In this document: piece by piece, positions 29,407-42,130 of the stretch
Numbering within the stretch: position 1 is the stretch's first letter
How the letters are laid out: each line of letters opens with the position of its first letter
Position numbers and translations under genes: made by a program
Source: Dipetalonema caudispina
Taxonomy: Eukaryota; Nematoda; Chromadorea; Rhabditida; Onchocercidae
DNA: 64,000 bases
Direction: 5' to 3'
Assembly: GCA_013365325.1 (NCBI GenBank)
Contig: JABVXV010000260.1
Location: forward strand, 1-64,000
The notes under the pieces: model-generated
Told to the model about the DNA's origin: nothing
Seen by the model: only the letters and a program-made list of their open reading frames with translations
Database searches by the model: none

Positions 29407-32400
29407 AGGAAAAGAGATTGAGATGAGAATGTAACAATTACTAATGAATATACGGTTGAATTTTTTTGAATTTTTTCTGTGCTTCGAAAGGCAAAAAAGG
29501 AATGTAAATGGATCGGATCAAAATATCAATGTGTAAGTATTACAGAGGTATACCATATGGCTAAATGTATGTACGTGTACTACGTGGTATAAATGCACGT
29601 AAAAGTATGAAATATACTGAGAAATATGATGTTATCATCCTCTGAGATAAATTGATCATAAAATCAAACAAAATATTTATAAATAAAACGATACTTTAGT
29701 TGGTGATGTTGGAAGTGAATTCTTATTACTGCTAGTAGTTGAATAACGTTTGTCACCATTAGGGCATGGTAATTTTTCTGGACTAACAACCTGAACAGGT
29801 GGTTTTCGGATTTCCCGTAATGCCATCTTTTGTAATGCATCACGACGAGAAACGCTTAAACGTCGCATATCATCAATACGTTCCGCAACCTATAATTTAA
29901 CATGTTTAAATGACATCATACAAAATTTGTCATCTTTTTGAACAATTTTTACAAATTAACGTTCTTTTTAATAGATGGGAATATTTGCATATCGTATGTA
30001 TTATATCCGATTCGACCGATTTGTTCAACGAATTTTCAACATCACAACGAGTAGTTGTAAATTTTCGGAATCAATAAAAGCAAGCAATTTCCGAAAGAGG
30101 CTAATCAAATTTATTCCCCCAAGTGGTTTGATTTAAAAATGAAAGAACCACTTTTTTTTAACTTCTTTGTTTTTCACATGAAATCCTTAGAAGTTTTTTC
30201 CATTACTTCTTTTTTTATTTAATTTTATATTTTTCTTCGTACCTTTCCCACCTTTCTTTTCCTATGATATATAATAAACTGTTTGATTTTTTTATTATTA
30301 ATTATCCTATCAATTTTTTAATTTTTCTAAATTTCGAAAATCTGATAATTTAGGATTTATTTGATAAACTGAAGAATGTAAAATATGTGTACAATGTAGT
30401 AGCAAAAATTTCTTTCAATATAATTTGTTTGTTATTTTCCTTCAATATAACTTATCAATTCTATAACTGATAAAATGAGGTAACAAAAGTATGCTAAATT
30501 AATTTTATTTATTAATAAATTTTTTCTTTGAATTTTTCATTTTTTTTCTCGCAAATTATAGTTCACTTGTAATTCGAAATACAAAACATAGTATTATGCA
30601 TATCCGAAGTTTGATTTAATAAATTAATGATTATATTTTAAAAAAGTCACAAAAAAGATGGAAAACAAAATAGCTTAAAACTTTTAAAGAAAGTGCCAAG
30701 AAAATTTTTTCGCAAACTTTGATAATATCAATCAATATTGATAAAATATAATTTGTATACTTTGTATTCACTCACAATTTTCTTCAATTTTCTACAATTA
30801 AACTTAAATAAAATCACCTGTGTAAGTAATGTGGATGTTTCAGTTGTAGTAAGCATTATTAATTTGTTCAAATCTGGCTCATTATTAAAAGCATCCAACT
30901 GAAAATATATTTAGCTGTAATTATAATAATCATACAGATAAGTTACGTTTACGACACTACTACTGTAATAAGTTCCTACAATACTATAAACATTTATAAT
31001 ACCATAACCAATCTCAACATGAACATAGTAATCTGCGCTCATGGTACCATAATTAGTTCAACCACGAATACAGTAAATTTTCTTTATGATACTATGGTAT
31101 GTTCTATTAAGCTGATATTATTTCAGTGAAATATTAATCACTAAAATATCATTTATCAGTATATTTTTGCATAATTAAATGATAGAAAGAGTGAAGTGAA
31201 ATTAATTATTCTGTCTTATCAATTAATGATATCATATCATCTCTTTATTATCATCCTATCATGAATCATCTCAACCTTCAATAATTCCCCTTCTTCGATG
31301 TATTTATCAACGGTTGTTAATGCACTGGCAGCATTACTCGCTGTGCAATCATATGGTATTGTCGTCAACAGTTCAACACCACGATGACACCAATTATTTG
31401 CCTAAAATTTTTCAAACATATATTTGTTATTAATTAAATCAAACCATTATTGAAATATTGAAAGTGATTCAGTGAAGTATGCTAAGAATGACAATTAACA
31501 AATACATTGTTTGATTGCCAAACTTTGCATCAGATATAAATATTAAATGATTTTAAATTTTTGAATTATTTCTTTTATGCCCTCAATAATTCTGAAAAAA
31601 AAAATTTAATTCATTTTAAAAATTTGTAAATATTAATTTGTAGGGAAGAGTGAAGAAAATTTTAAACCTTTATTTTAAAATTTACGGAAAAGTAAAAAAA
31701 AATTTTAGCTTTATTGATAATATTTTAAAAAGAATTTCAAGAAGAAGTATAATTAAACAAAATCAACTATTCTACGTTTCTGCTAAGTTGCTCATATTTC
31801 ATAGATCAAAATAATTTAATAATTTTCCATTTACAATAAGCTCTTTAGAATCATTCATACTTTAAAGTCTATTAAAACTGAATATTAGGAGATGATAAAA
31901 GAGTCCTTGAAAATCGTACACTTAATGAGATAAAGTAAAAAGGATTTGAAGCTTGTTGAAAATTGCTGTTATTAACAGATGTATACTTGAAACAGATGGC
32001 TTCTTCATATTAATTTAAATTATTTGGAACCATTTTAAAAATTTATACCAAGAAATATACTTAATATTTACTTCCCACTATGCTTATATTTCAGGATTGA
32101 CGTGGACAAGTTTATACAGCAATCTAAAGATACTTTTTATTAACATATCTAAGATGCTAAGGAACGAAATGCATAATTTGTATATATCTGTATAAAGCTT
32201 AAAATTAAATATCATTGATTTCGTAGGAAACTTCATAAGTGATCGTTAATTTACAATAAATTTCAAGCAAGACATATCCTCAAAGTTGTAGGAACATGCT
32301 TTATTTTGAAATAAAATAATGAATTCAATAAATTAGCTTAACTCTATCATTTCTTTCTCTCTACCCATCCTTTTAATTTAATTTAAATCGATGCAAAAAT

Positions 32401-33404
32401 AACTTAATTTCCAATCGATAAAATTTTCTTATTTGTCTAATTATTTTAAGATAAAAATTGAGACTTTATTTAAGACTTATCCTTGAGAATACAAACATTG
32501 CCTGTGTACTTTTAATAGGAATAGTAAATGATAAAACCCACAATTTCTTCATTAAACAGGTAATAATTCCAATTAATTTATCCATCACTTAAGAAATATT
32601 GCCTCGGATAGTAGCATGCAACTTCTTGAAGCCATTTTAGCAAATTATAAGTAAAATAAGGGAATGGTGCAATTGAAGATATAATTTGAAGATAAATTTG
32701 CATACTTAATATTGAAATGGCTTAAAATGTCAAATAATTTTAGGCTAGGCTCAGTAATAATTTACTGCACGTATTTGTTGATGCATGTCCTTGCTTAACC
32801 GTAATACTTGGCTACGTCGTTCAAGTGCGCCGTTTAATGCATCAGCCATTCGATCCAGTTCATCACATTTTGGCAATAAACTTCCCGTTAATTCAACATC
32901 CTGTGATGAAATTAACTCTTGTCCTGCATTCCGTAATAAGCGTGCGCCATTTACGTCTTCCTTAAATTCAGAATAATAATAAAAATATATCACTAATTGA
33001 TGCATACAAATAGCATAGATAAAGTAAGACAAAATATCATTTCTTTTTTAAATTATTTTACTAAAATTTATTTGATCTGATAAGATCAAATGAATACAGC
33101 AAGTAATTTAAAAGTGAAACTAATAATATTAATGGGTTAATTATTAATAGTAAATAATTAATAAATGTTCTTTAATGGATATGAAATTCAGAAAATAATT
33201 CTGATAAATATTATGTTTGTTGTAGTAAATATATTTCTATTTTTATAATTCTTTTTGTGTACTTCATGATGATAATGATAGTGTATAAGTGATAGCACGG
33301 TAATTACAATAATAATGATAATGATATTGATAATAATAATAATAATAATAAACAATAATAACAATGATAATAATAGTAATAAACAGTAATAATAATAATA
33401 AACA

Positions 33405-33470
<66 letters not shown>

Positions 33471-36400
33471 GTAATAAATGTATAGACCATAGCTTGTTGA
33501 CAATATTCAGCATGTGCTTGAGCTAATTGTTCAGCTTTTTTCGGTCCATCACCCACTTCTCGATGTTCTTCCAAATGGATCATATGTTTTGCAAACGCTG
33601 ATTGCAGCTGTAATAATAGAAGTTATTATTCTAATTGTATACTCATATTAATATTTTATTGCAAACACCAATATTACTTTCTTTTTAATTTTAATTATCA
33701 TTTTTTAAAGCAATATTTAGGATTATTAAAAAAATTTCCACCTCTCATTTATCCCTTATAATAACCTTTAACCCTTCAGAATTGTTAATGCTTACAAAAT
33801 CTAAATGATAGATTCTTTCATAATTTACTAGAAGGAAAAAAAAAATTTCATAATAAAATAATATTGCTCTATTTGGTAATATTTTATTGAAATAAAAGGA
33901 CTATTTACTTCTATGATGAAAACTTGTTCATAAATGTATATTATCAATTATTCATTCTTATTTCGAGAATTCTTGAAAGATATTAAAAATGAAACTGAAG
34001 AGTATTATGAAATTATGAAAATGTTGCTACACACATTCTACTAATTTAATATTATCAATGAAATTTCAAATAAAATGACAAGTGGATCTACTCAATAAAT
34101 TCTTTTCATAGATTGAAGAAAGAAGAAGAATTTTCCTCAAAATTAAAAGGAAAAATATCCAATTATCTCATCAACTCTTAGATAATAAACAAAAGATGGA
34201 TGAGATGTCATCCTGTTTTAGAGCTGTCAAGTTGTTTTTTCCTCTTTCTTCCCCAAAAATAAACTTATTCGAAGATGAACATAATGCTTACAAAAATTAC
34301 ATCCTATTTAAATTTATGAATTTGTCAAGCGATAAGGAATGAAAGCATTGATAAAAGCAATCATTGCGAGAATGATAAGAAATCACACATACTAGCAGAT
34401 AGATAATGGTAGTTAATGTTAAGAGAAATGATGACTGATAAGAGACAAGATTTGTAAGCATATGTTAGGATAAATTTTTGGAATATTTCAACAGCGAAAT
34501 GAGTACGATAAGACTGTTTGAAAGAATACGAACAGGTAGAAAAGAAATGAAATTAAATGATGAAAAAGAAGTGGACAGAAGAAGGGTCACATCATTATCT
34601 TTTCATATTGATAGCTATAAGACTAATAGAAGCAATTTGCGTTGTATAAAGATGGATCGACCAGAAACTTCCTTCCTTCCTTCCTTTTCCTACTAGCCAT
34701 TTATCATTTTCAATTTATTGGCTATAGGCATTTCATTTGGCTACTGCAATATCGGAGGACGAATTTAATAATTCTTTTGCTATATCAAAAAAGGGATCGC
34801 TTTACTCGATGTTTTCTTCGATTTTTTTTTCCTTCCTCTTGAATTCAGTTTGGCGAAGATTTTAAAAAAGAGTCAATGTATTCTGATACAATTTAAATTC
34901 TTTTACTGGCGAAGATTCTACGAAAAATATAATACATTTCAGAATCTTCATTTGAGTTACAGCAAATTTTCGCGGAAACATAATTAGTGCAATTATTTAA
35001 ATCAAGAGATTTTCAAAAAAAAGGAAAAATCCGTTAGAATATGATTTGATCTTTAGAATCAGTTATGCAATAATCATTAAACAATCGAAGATATCCTTAC
35101 TGGGAAGAAAATATGTTTACTTTTTAATTAATCTTCATGGTTGATAACATATCAATGTAAGCAGAAAAGTTGTAAAGCGACGAATACCTTATTAATTTCA
35201 ACATGTAGCATTCCAATGACACCGTTTGAACTATTTTTGGAATTATCAGCATTGCAAGGACAGGTTGAAGAAGATCAGCAAAGTCGATGGGAAGGAAGAA
35301 ATAGGAAGATGAAATTGGAGATGAATGAATCCCACAAAATGTTCTGTTACAGAAATACCAGTTTAAAAGACATCTTTGACCGATCAGTAATGATAAAACA
35401 AGATTATTTCAATAGATAATTAATTGATAAATTGCTGGTAAAGATATGAGAAAGAGTTTTGGAAATGTAGGAAGAAAGTTGAAAGTTACTGGAGAGTAAC
35501 ATTAGAAAGGGAAGGAATAAAGTAATGATAATCTGTGCCGATAGCATAGGAATTTAACACTTCAAAATTAATATCGGGAAGAGATTTATTGCAGATACAA
35601 TGCTAACTATTTGCAATCCTTCTCTTGCTAGTCTTATAAGCAAACCTGTTAGATTCGTTTAAATTGCAAACTTTAAATTTGGCGATATTAAGGATTATTT
35701 CTGCATTCTCAATCGCAACTATAAATTTCGATAGCATTGAAAATGGGAAAGGATATTATAAACGGATGAGTTATTATTTTTATGATTAAAAGAATATAAT
35801 CCAATCATAAAATTAGCTTACCTTCCTAAATGAATCTTCAAATCGTCGAAGTTTCAAACACTGTGTAAGACGTTTCTCATGCTTCATCCAAAATGTATCG
35901 AAACTTCGCTCTGTTTCTTCCAATTGTATAAGCATTCTTTCGATTGCTGTTACATTGTGAAGTCTACAAAAAAAAAAAAAAAAAAAAAAAAAATTATATA
36001 TACTTTCCAGTTAAGTGAAATATATAATGTAAATTTAAACAATTGTAATAGCTAAAAAATTATCAAAACTTATTAATTGTACTATATTAAAAAAGATATA
36101 AAAATTTCATTTCAAAATTTACATTAAATTTCATTTATTTCAAATAAAAAGAATTTAGGAATGGAAAAAAAAGAAAACGAATTTCAGATTTTATTATTAT
36201 TATCTATCATTTCTTAGCCAAACCAAAAAATCAAATTGCAATAATTTTTATAATGGAATTTCAAATAAAAAATGTGAAAATAATATCAAATTCGAGTGAA
36301 CCAAAAATTTAGAAAAAAAAAGGAACTAAACTTAGTATTAACATTGTTAAGGATTAGTCTAAAAAGTTCTTGTTTATTCAAAAATATTGTGTTGCATGAC

Positions 36401-38057
36401 GATATTCGGAAACAGAAACAAAATTACCTGGTTGGACTAAGTTGTTCATGTTCCGGCTTAACATCTAATTGTCTGACATGGCGTAACAATGATAGTCCTT
36501 TCCGTATAGATATTCGAAAGTCTTCCTGTAAATACAACAGAAATTAGTAATAACAAGAGATTTATCAAATGGAATTGAATATCCGGGAATTTACCTGAAA
36601 GAAGCAAACATATAAAATGGAAATTAATCTTTTCCTATATCAAAAGTCTTCCTGAAATTGAGAAAATGAAATTATTAAATAACCTTTATAGCGTCACGTT
36701 CAGCAGTTTGTATTTCAAGAATTCGTGCTGTTGTTTCGACATCATTAGGAAGTTCTGTTTCTTTTAGACAACGACCAAATTCACTCAATGATTGAGCAAT
36801 TACCGTTGCGGATGATTTCATCCGTTCAATATCCTGAAACGGAAAAATTCAACTAATTAGGTTAAGTAATGAAAGGAAAATGAAAAATTTTATTTTCAAA
36901 ATTTAAATAATTATTAGGACAACATTCGGTATACTTTGAAGGAAAAGAAATGATTTTCTTATTAGCTATTAAAATAATATACATTAATTCGGACTACGGA
37001 ATTTAAACTGAGAAATAAAGGAAAGGAATAAAAGTGTAGAAGGAGAGAGTTTTTTGCGAAATTTAAAATTTATGAACGAAAATATGAAACTATTTGTGAT
37101 AAAAATTTACCCTAAACAATTTCAAAATATTAACTTTTTTAATAAAATTGAGAATAGGAATAAAAAAGTTATATATTATACAAAATTGATTTGTGAATTA
37201 ATTACTAATATTTGACTGAATAAAGGAATCTTTTAAATATTGCCTTGGATATATTTAAATTTCTGAATGTAAAAAAAGAAGCATTATCGAGTCTAATCAA
37301 TTGATAAATTAAATAGGATTATAAGAGATAGTTTGTATGATTAAAATTCTTTGATCAGAAATAAACTTTCCCGCATCGTATCCACTACACAACATTGAAT
37401 GACCAATAAATCTTAAAAACAAATTTATGGGAAAAAGACGAAAGAGAAGGGAATAATTGTAGGTATATATATATGGTAAAATTAGCTCTAAAAAAAAGTG
37501 AGAAAAATGTGAATATCTTGAAAATTGATGTGACAAATTTTTACCTTTTACTAAATTACTTATATTAATAATAAAAGAAGAATAACAGATTACCATACGA
37601 TGTTGGACCCATTCTAAATGATTATATTTTAATACGCCACCAACATCCATCGTCAAACAATCTGGCCCAATATAGCGGCGGAGTTCCAATGAACTCTGGC
37701 AAATCACCACCTAAAATAAGTTGTAAAATATCCGCAAAATGAATTAAATTCATTTTATAAATTACGATAAGTGATAATAAAAATTATGGGATTTGATCGA
37801 ATATGATACTTAATGACTTTAAAAGAAGCAAAAAAAAAAAATTCTATTTTTTTCTTTGAATAATTAATTTTTCCATTGTTCTCTTTATCAGAGGTTTTGC
37901 GTTAAAAGAAACAAAAACAATCAGTAGATATTTGCAAACACTTAATTCCCACAATATTTTATTACCAAAATAAAATTTTGGTAATAAAAAAGAAGAAATG
38001 GGAAAAAGGTAGAAGATAGAAATGAAGAATAGAAGCTTCATGTTAAATGGCAAATCT

Positions 38058-38088
<31 letters not shown>

Positions 38089-38334
38089 CGAAAGAAACCT
38101 GAAAATATTTAAAAAACGAATTTAAAAAAAAAAAAAAGTCACATCATCAACATTAATAATAAATTCAAATATTTCAATTCAGTTTTCTAGAATGACAAAT
38201 AGGTTAAACAAATAGATATGAAATTACAGTCATAGATATCTTTAACTGAATGGTTAGTAAATCATGAAGTGCTGAATTCATTATCGAAGGAATTACATCC
38301 GGTATTTCCGGTATTTGATGGATTCGGGAGATTT
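19392..38334 (-). CDS. MCF2L: Dbl-family RhoGEF, MCF2L/DBS type (5' end incomplete)
   Basis: Exchange factor that loads GTP on Rho-family GTPases at membrane or adhesion sites. Phase-compatible exons: 38334-38228, 37710-37594, 36833-36684, 36525-36428, 35963-35822, 33607-33488, 32960-32766, 31401-31276, 30898-30818, 29889-29695, 26428-26249, 23233-23117, 22729-22562, 22423-22277, 22011-21817, 21638-21546, 21258-21139, 21031-20834, 20705-20566, 20319-20194, 20039-19880, 19580-19392; about 1054 aa. Order: end of a CRAL-TRIO (Sec14) domain (DVGGVLKYNHLEWVQ), then ETELPNDV and spectrin-like repeats as in mammalian DBS, a Ser-rich linker, DH domain (TEQSYVREL, YLLKPVQRITKYQLLLK), PH domain (RRHLFLFDGGLLFCKKR; C-terminal helix KWIQRLY), and a low-complexity Ser/Thr/Asn tail without an SH3 domain. 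The C. elegans counterpart is probably uig-1, from memory. Introns reach 3 kb. The exon at 26428-26249 and the 5' end are the least certain parts. Confidence 0.88.
24731..24777. repeat. (GA)n-rich microsatellite in RhoGEF intron
   Basis: GA repeat with GGGA interruptions. It is one of several GA/CT tracts in the RhoGEF introns and 5' flank. Confidence 0.9.
27155..27197. repeat. (CT)n microsatellite in RhoGEF intron
   Basis: CT dinucleotide run with small interruptions, within the 3.3-kb intron between exons ending at 29695 and starting at 26428. Confidence 0.9.
28013..28055. repeat. (CT)n microsatellite in RhoGEF intron
   Basis: Second CT tract in the same long intron, following a CTTCTCC-rich lead. 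A plus-strand Ser-Leu repeat frame over it is an artefact. Confidence 0.9.
29371..29406. repeat. (GA)n microsatellite in RhoGEF intron
   Basis: Nearly pure GA repeat of about 34 bases, again inside the 3.3-kb RhoGEF intron. Confidence 0.93.
33307..33478. repeat. (TAA)n array in RhoGEF intron
   Basis: About 170 bases of TAA/TGA/CAA trinucleotide repeat with a pure core at 33407-33470. It begins right after the donor of the exon 33607-33488. Three minus-strand frames over it encode poly-Ile, poly-Tyr or poly-Leu and are artefacts. Confidence 0.95.
37957..37989. repeat. Perfect 15-bp inverted repeat (tight hairpin)
   Basis: Arms 37957-37971 and 37975-37989 are perfect inverted complements with a 3-base AAA loop. 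It lies in the RhoGEF intron between exons 38334-38228 and 37710-37594. Confidence 0.75.
38061..38088. repeat. Poly(A) run
   Basis: An uninterrupted A run of 28 bases in the intron that should hold the missing middle of the CRAL-TRIO domain. Runs like this are prone to assembly and polymerase errors. Confidence 0.95.
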
Positions 38335-38758
38335 CTACATAATGGTAGTGTATGAAAATTATTTTCTTTTTTTTTTTCTCAAATTTTCATTTAAAGTAAT
38401 TATATGACGTTGCTTTAGTAAGCTTCCTGTATCTTTAACCATCTAACATCGTTTTATACTACAAAACTATTTATTATAATTTATTATATTTTGTGCTACA
38501 TTTAAAAATATAATACTTTTATAAACTAAGGAAAAAAAATTTTTTTTTTTCATAAATTATCTAAATGAAACTATAAAATATGTTAATTTATGTTGAAAAA
38601 AAAGTTGAAAAAAGTGAGAACAAAGAGATAGAGAGAGAGAGAGAGAGATGATAAACAACAGGAAAGAATGTCAATAATAATGATACAATAAATCTCTTCT
38701 TGCACTATAAGTACACTTACTCTAAAAACAGGAAAAAGAAAATATTTAAGTAAAATAC

Positions 38759-38960
38759 CTTTACAAGTTTATCGATTGTTTCCTTGCTATCACCATGATC
38801 CTCATTTGTCTGCTGAAAACGTGCTCCACGATCTATCATCTTTGCAAATAAAAAAGCAAAACAAATCCTAAAAATTTTGTAGCATTTATAAGAGAGGGAA
38901 ATAATTTTCACACTGTCCTACCGCAATAAATATGTCCGCATGACATTTCGCAGTAAAGTC
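38759..38960 (-). other. Candidate 5' exon material of the RhoGEF
   Basis: Two stretches look exon-like on the minus strand. One is 38838-38759: open, starts with ATG after ..GCAAAG, donor GTATTT, encodes a segment containing IDRGARFQQTNEDHGDS. The other ends at a GTAGGA donor near 38924 and includes AKCHADIFIA. They join each other in phase 0. They do not join the first secure exon (38334-38228, which needs one leading base) unless the internal donor after TNEDH is used. Too uncertain to add to the model. Confidence 0.25.
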
Positions 38961-40131
38961 GTAAATGAGAGAAGCTAATGTTAATGAAATTTAGGTAAAA
39001 AAAAAAAACAAGATTGCTAACAAATTCATACATTGATCAATAAAAACAAAAAAAAAAAAGAAAGAAAAAGTGATTGAATTATTCATCTTATCTTATGATA
39101 CATTATACAGAAGTTAGGTAAAATACCTTTGTAAAAAATATGTAAATATATGGAATATTCAATTGTGATAAAAAAAAATCAAATTATAATCTATGATTGT
39201 TTTATAGATCAACTTAAATGAAAAATATCCTTTTATTTCAATCAATTCAATAGGATTTTCCTCTTTAAATGTTTCAAAATTAAAAGGAAGAATTCATAAA
39301 AATGCACCAGTAATTTTCCATTCTATACCACTCTTATTGCAGCATTGCAGCTGCCATTCAAAGAGCAAATCAATCAAATGTTTCGCCCGAAATTTTCATC
39401 TTTACTAATTTAATTGCTTAAAAAAAAAAGATAAAATTAAACCTTTCTTAATTAAATTAATCAAGAAAGCATATTATCTATTTTTTTTATTCACTTATTT
39501 ACATGATAACAATAATTTCTAAATATTTTAAGATAAGAAAAAAAAAAATAACAAATAATAAATTCATATCATATTACTTTCAGTGATATGATCATTTAAT
39601 CAATAATATTTGCAATCACAGTAATATCATTTTTATTGTGGAATTAGAAAGAAGAATTAAAAAAATAATGTCAAGAAGGAAGAGGAAAAAAGATGAAAGA
39701 TTATATCAAATTTATGATAAGAAAAAAAAAAAAAAAAAATTGATAACATTTAATAAAATAATAAAAATTTTTTGTCAATTCAAAAATTATTTCCTAAAAA
39801 TTTTGTAATTAATATAAGGATTAAAAAAAAACTATATTAGGAAGAAAGAAATTAAAATTTAAAAGAGCTATTTGAGGAGGAACAGAGAAGCATCAACCTA
39901 ACTACTATTACTACTCATATCTAACACAACATCAATCTTCTTCTCTCTCTCTTTCTCTCTCTCTCTCCCTCTTTATGATTGACAAGTGTTTTTCTTGTTT
40001 CTCTTCCATATTTTTATGATCATTATTTATTATCTCATTATCATTCTATATATATTATTATGTTAATTTGTTACTTAATTTAATCATATTATAATCTTTT
40101 CATTGTCCACTTTTTTTTTTTTAAATTTTGT

Positions 40132-40132
<1 letters not shown>

Positions 40133-40167
<35 letters not shown>

Positions 40168-40185
40168 TTTTTTTTTTTTTTTTTT
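40133..40185. repeat. Poly(A)31-poly(T)22 palindrome
   Basis: 31 A residues are followed directly by 22 T residues, giving a perfect homopolymeric inverted repeat with no loop. It is either a foldback-prone sequence or an assembly join. Confidence 0.9.
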
Positions 40186-41970
40186 AATCGATGACAAATA
40201 AAATGCATTTTTTTTTTTCCTTTGGTAACATTTTAAAATATAAACGATTGCTACATTTGTTGCAAATTAGAAAGTAATTAAATTATAAAAGTACAATAAT
40301 TTTATTATAATCGATAAACTTTCAAAATTATTAATAATTCAATTATTTTATTAATTAACTATTTTTTACTATTTTCATACGATTATAATTTTAAAAACAA
40401 AAAAAAAAAAAAATACAAACTTATCGATTGATTCATAAATGTGTAAATATCATCGAATTTTTGACAATTATCGTATTGCAATATGTAAACATTAAAGGGT
40501 AAAATTTATTTTTTAAATGAAAAATATACAAAAAAAAAAAAAAAAAGAAGAACGTTATTTTAGCAAATATTTTTCGCTAAATTTTTTCAAGTGAAAAATT
40601 GTTCAATGAAATTGAAAATATGTGACAATGAAATGGATCATCGAAGGTCATCATTATCCTTTTTAATGTTAAGAACAAAGTTCATTTTCATCTTTTTTTC
40701 TTTTTTTTTTTTTCTTCTACACTCCTATCAAATCAACTGTTTGTATCGATTGATGGATTGTATCAGGAAAATGATCAGATCAATATCAAATACATCGTAT
40801 GCTTTTTCTTTCCTCATATAAACATAATTGTTCTAATTCTATAGCTAAATTATATCATAAAGAAAAGAAATGTACAAAAGCAATTATATCCAAACTATAA
40901 TTACTATATAATATATCAGGTTGATATTTTTCCAATCATTAAAAAATTATTCTTCTAGTAGAAGAAAAAAAAAACAAAAATTTAAATATTATTGCTAAAA
41001 ATTTCATGTCAAATTTTTAGTTTAAATTGCAAAAAAAATGGAAGTGGAAGAATTTTACATTGTAAAGTAAAAAGTGTAGAAATGGAAAAAAGAAAGGAAA
41101 AGTTAATCGTAGAAAAGCGAAAGAGTAGGTAAAAGAAATGAACTCTGTGAACCCTGTACATTGAACATTGCTCACATTGATTTAGCTATGTTATTCAAAT
41201 AATCAGTGTTATGATGAATTTTTTTTTTTTTTTTTTGTACTCTTTGAAAGTTTAATTCCTTAAGATGAAATTGTTGAATGATGAAAAACATCAATCAATG
41301 TATGGAAATTTTTTTAAAAAAAAAAGAAAAGAAATCGATGTAATTGATGGATAACAAATAATGAATGTTTAATTATTTAATTCTTTGCATATTTATTAGT
41401 AAATATGAAAATGAACTGAAAGATTTCATTTCAGTGCTTAATTTCATAATTTTAATATTGATTAAATTTAATGTATAGTAATGATGCATACAATAAAACA
41501 TGTATCTTAATGTTAGTTGTTAGTTTAAAAAGTTTAAAAAATTTAAATGTAACAAAAAAGAAAGATAAATTGTATACTTTGCATTACAAACAGATATCAA
41601 ACTGTATTTATTACTTCAAATAACTTTCTATTTTAAGATTAATTATTTATTCTTAAAAATTAAGGAAGATTTTCCTATTTTCCCTTGTCCACTTCTTTCA
41701 CTTCTTCACAACTTTTAAACAAATTTCTAGTTTCAAAAAAAAAAAAAAAAACTTCATAAATTTCGATATGATTTATGCACATGTACATGAATTATATACA
41801 ATTTGAAATGTAATTTCATTTAAATGGAAGTATACATGAAATAGCAATAAGATGATCATAATTAATTAAATTATATTCCAATGTTACATGTCAACTTCAA
41901 CTAACAGTTTGAAATAACAATAAGATAACCATGAAGCAATGACCAGTTCACAATGGATATTGAAATGTCA

Positions 41971-42130
41971 ACATTTCCAACAGAGTCAAGATTTAAATGT
42001 TTTAAACAAGATTGGAAATTCGAATTTCATTCATTTAAATATTTACACTGACATTTCCAACAGAGTCAAGATTTAAATGTTTTAAACAAGATTGGAAATT
42101 CGAATTTCATTCATTTAAATATTTACACTT
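41971..42130. repeat. Perfect 80-bp tandem duplication
   Basis: Copy 1 is 41971-42050 and copy 2 is 42051-42130. They are identical except for the last base (G versus T), which marks the end of the duplicated unit. Confidence 0.97.

Noticed and set aside
33188..33583. Long poly-Ile/Tyr/Leu frames
   Set aside because: They are created by the (TAA)n array. Only the first 40 codons of one frame (33607-33488) are a real RhoGEF exon.
37309..37710. 133-codon minus-strand frame read as one exon
   Set aside because: Only 37710-37594 is coding (end of CRAL-TRIO). A donor at 37593 ends the exon and the rest has AT-rich random composition.
19392..38334. Assignment of the GEF to Trio/UNC-73
   Set aside because: First considered because of spectrin plus DH-PH order. 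The ETELPNDV segment, the ECQKR..PLSAYLLKPVQRITKYQ block and the single DH-PH match DBS/MCF2L better, and Trio's second DH-PH is absent.
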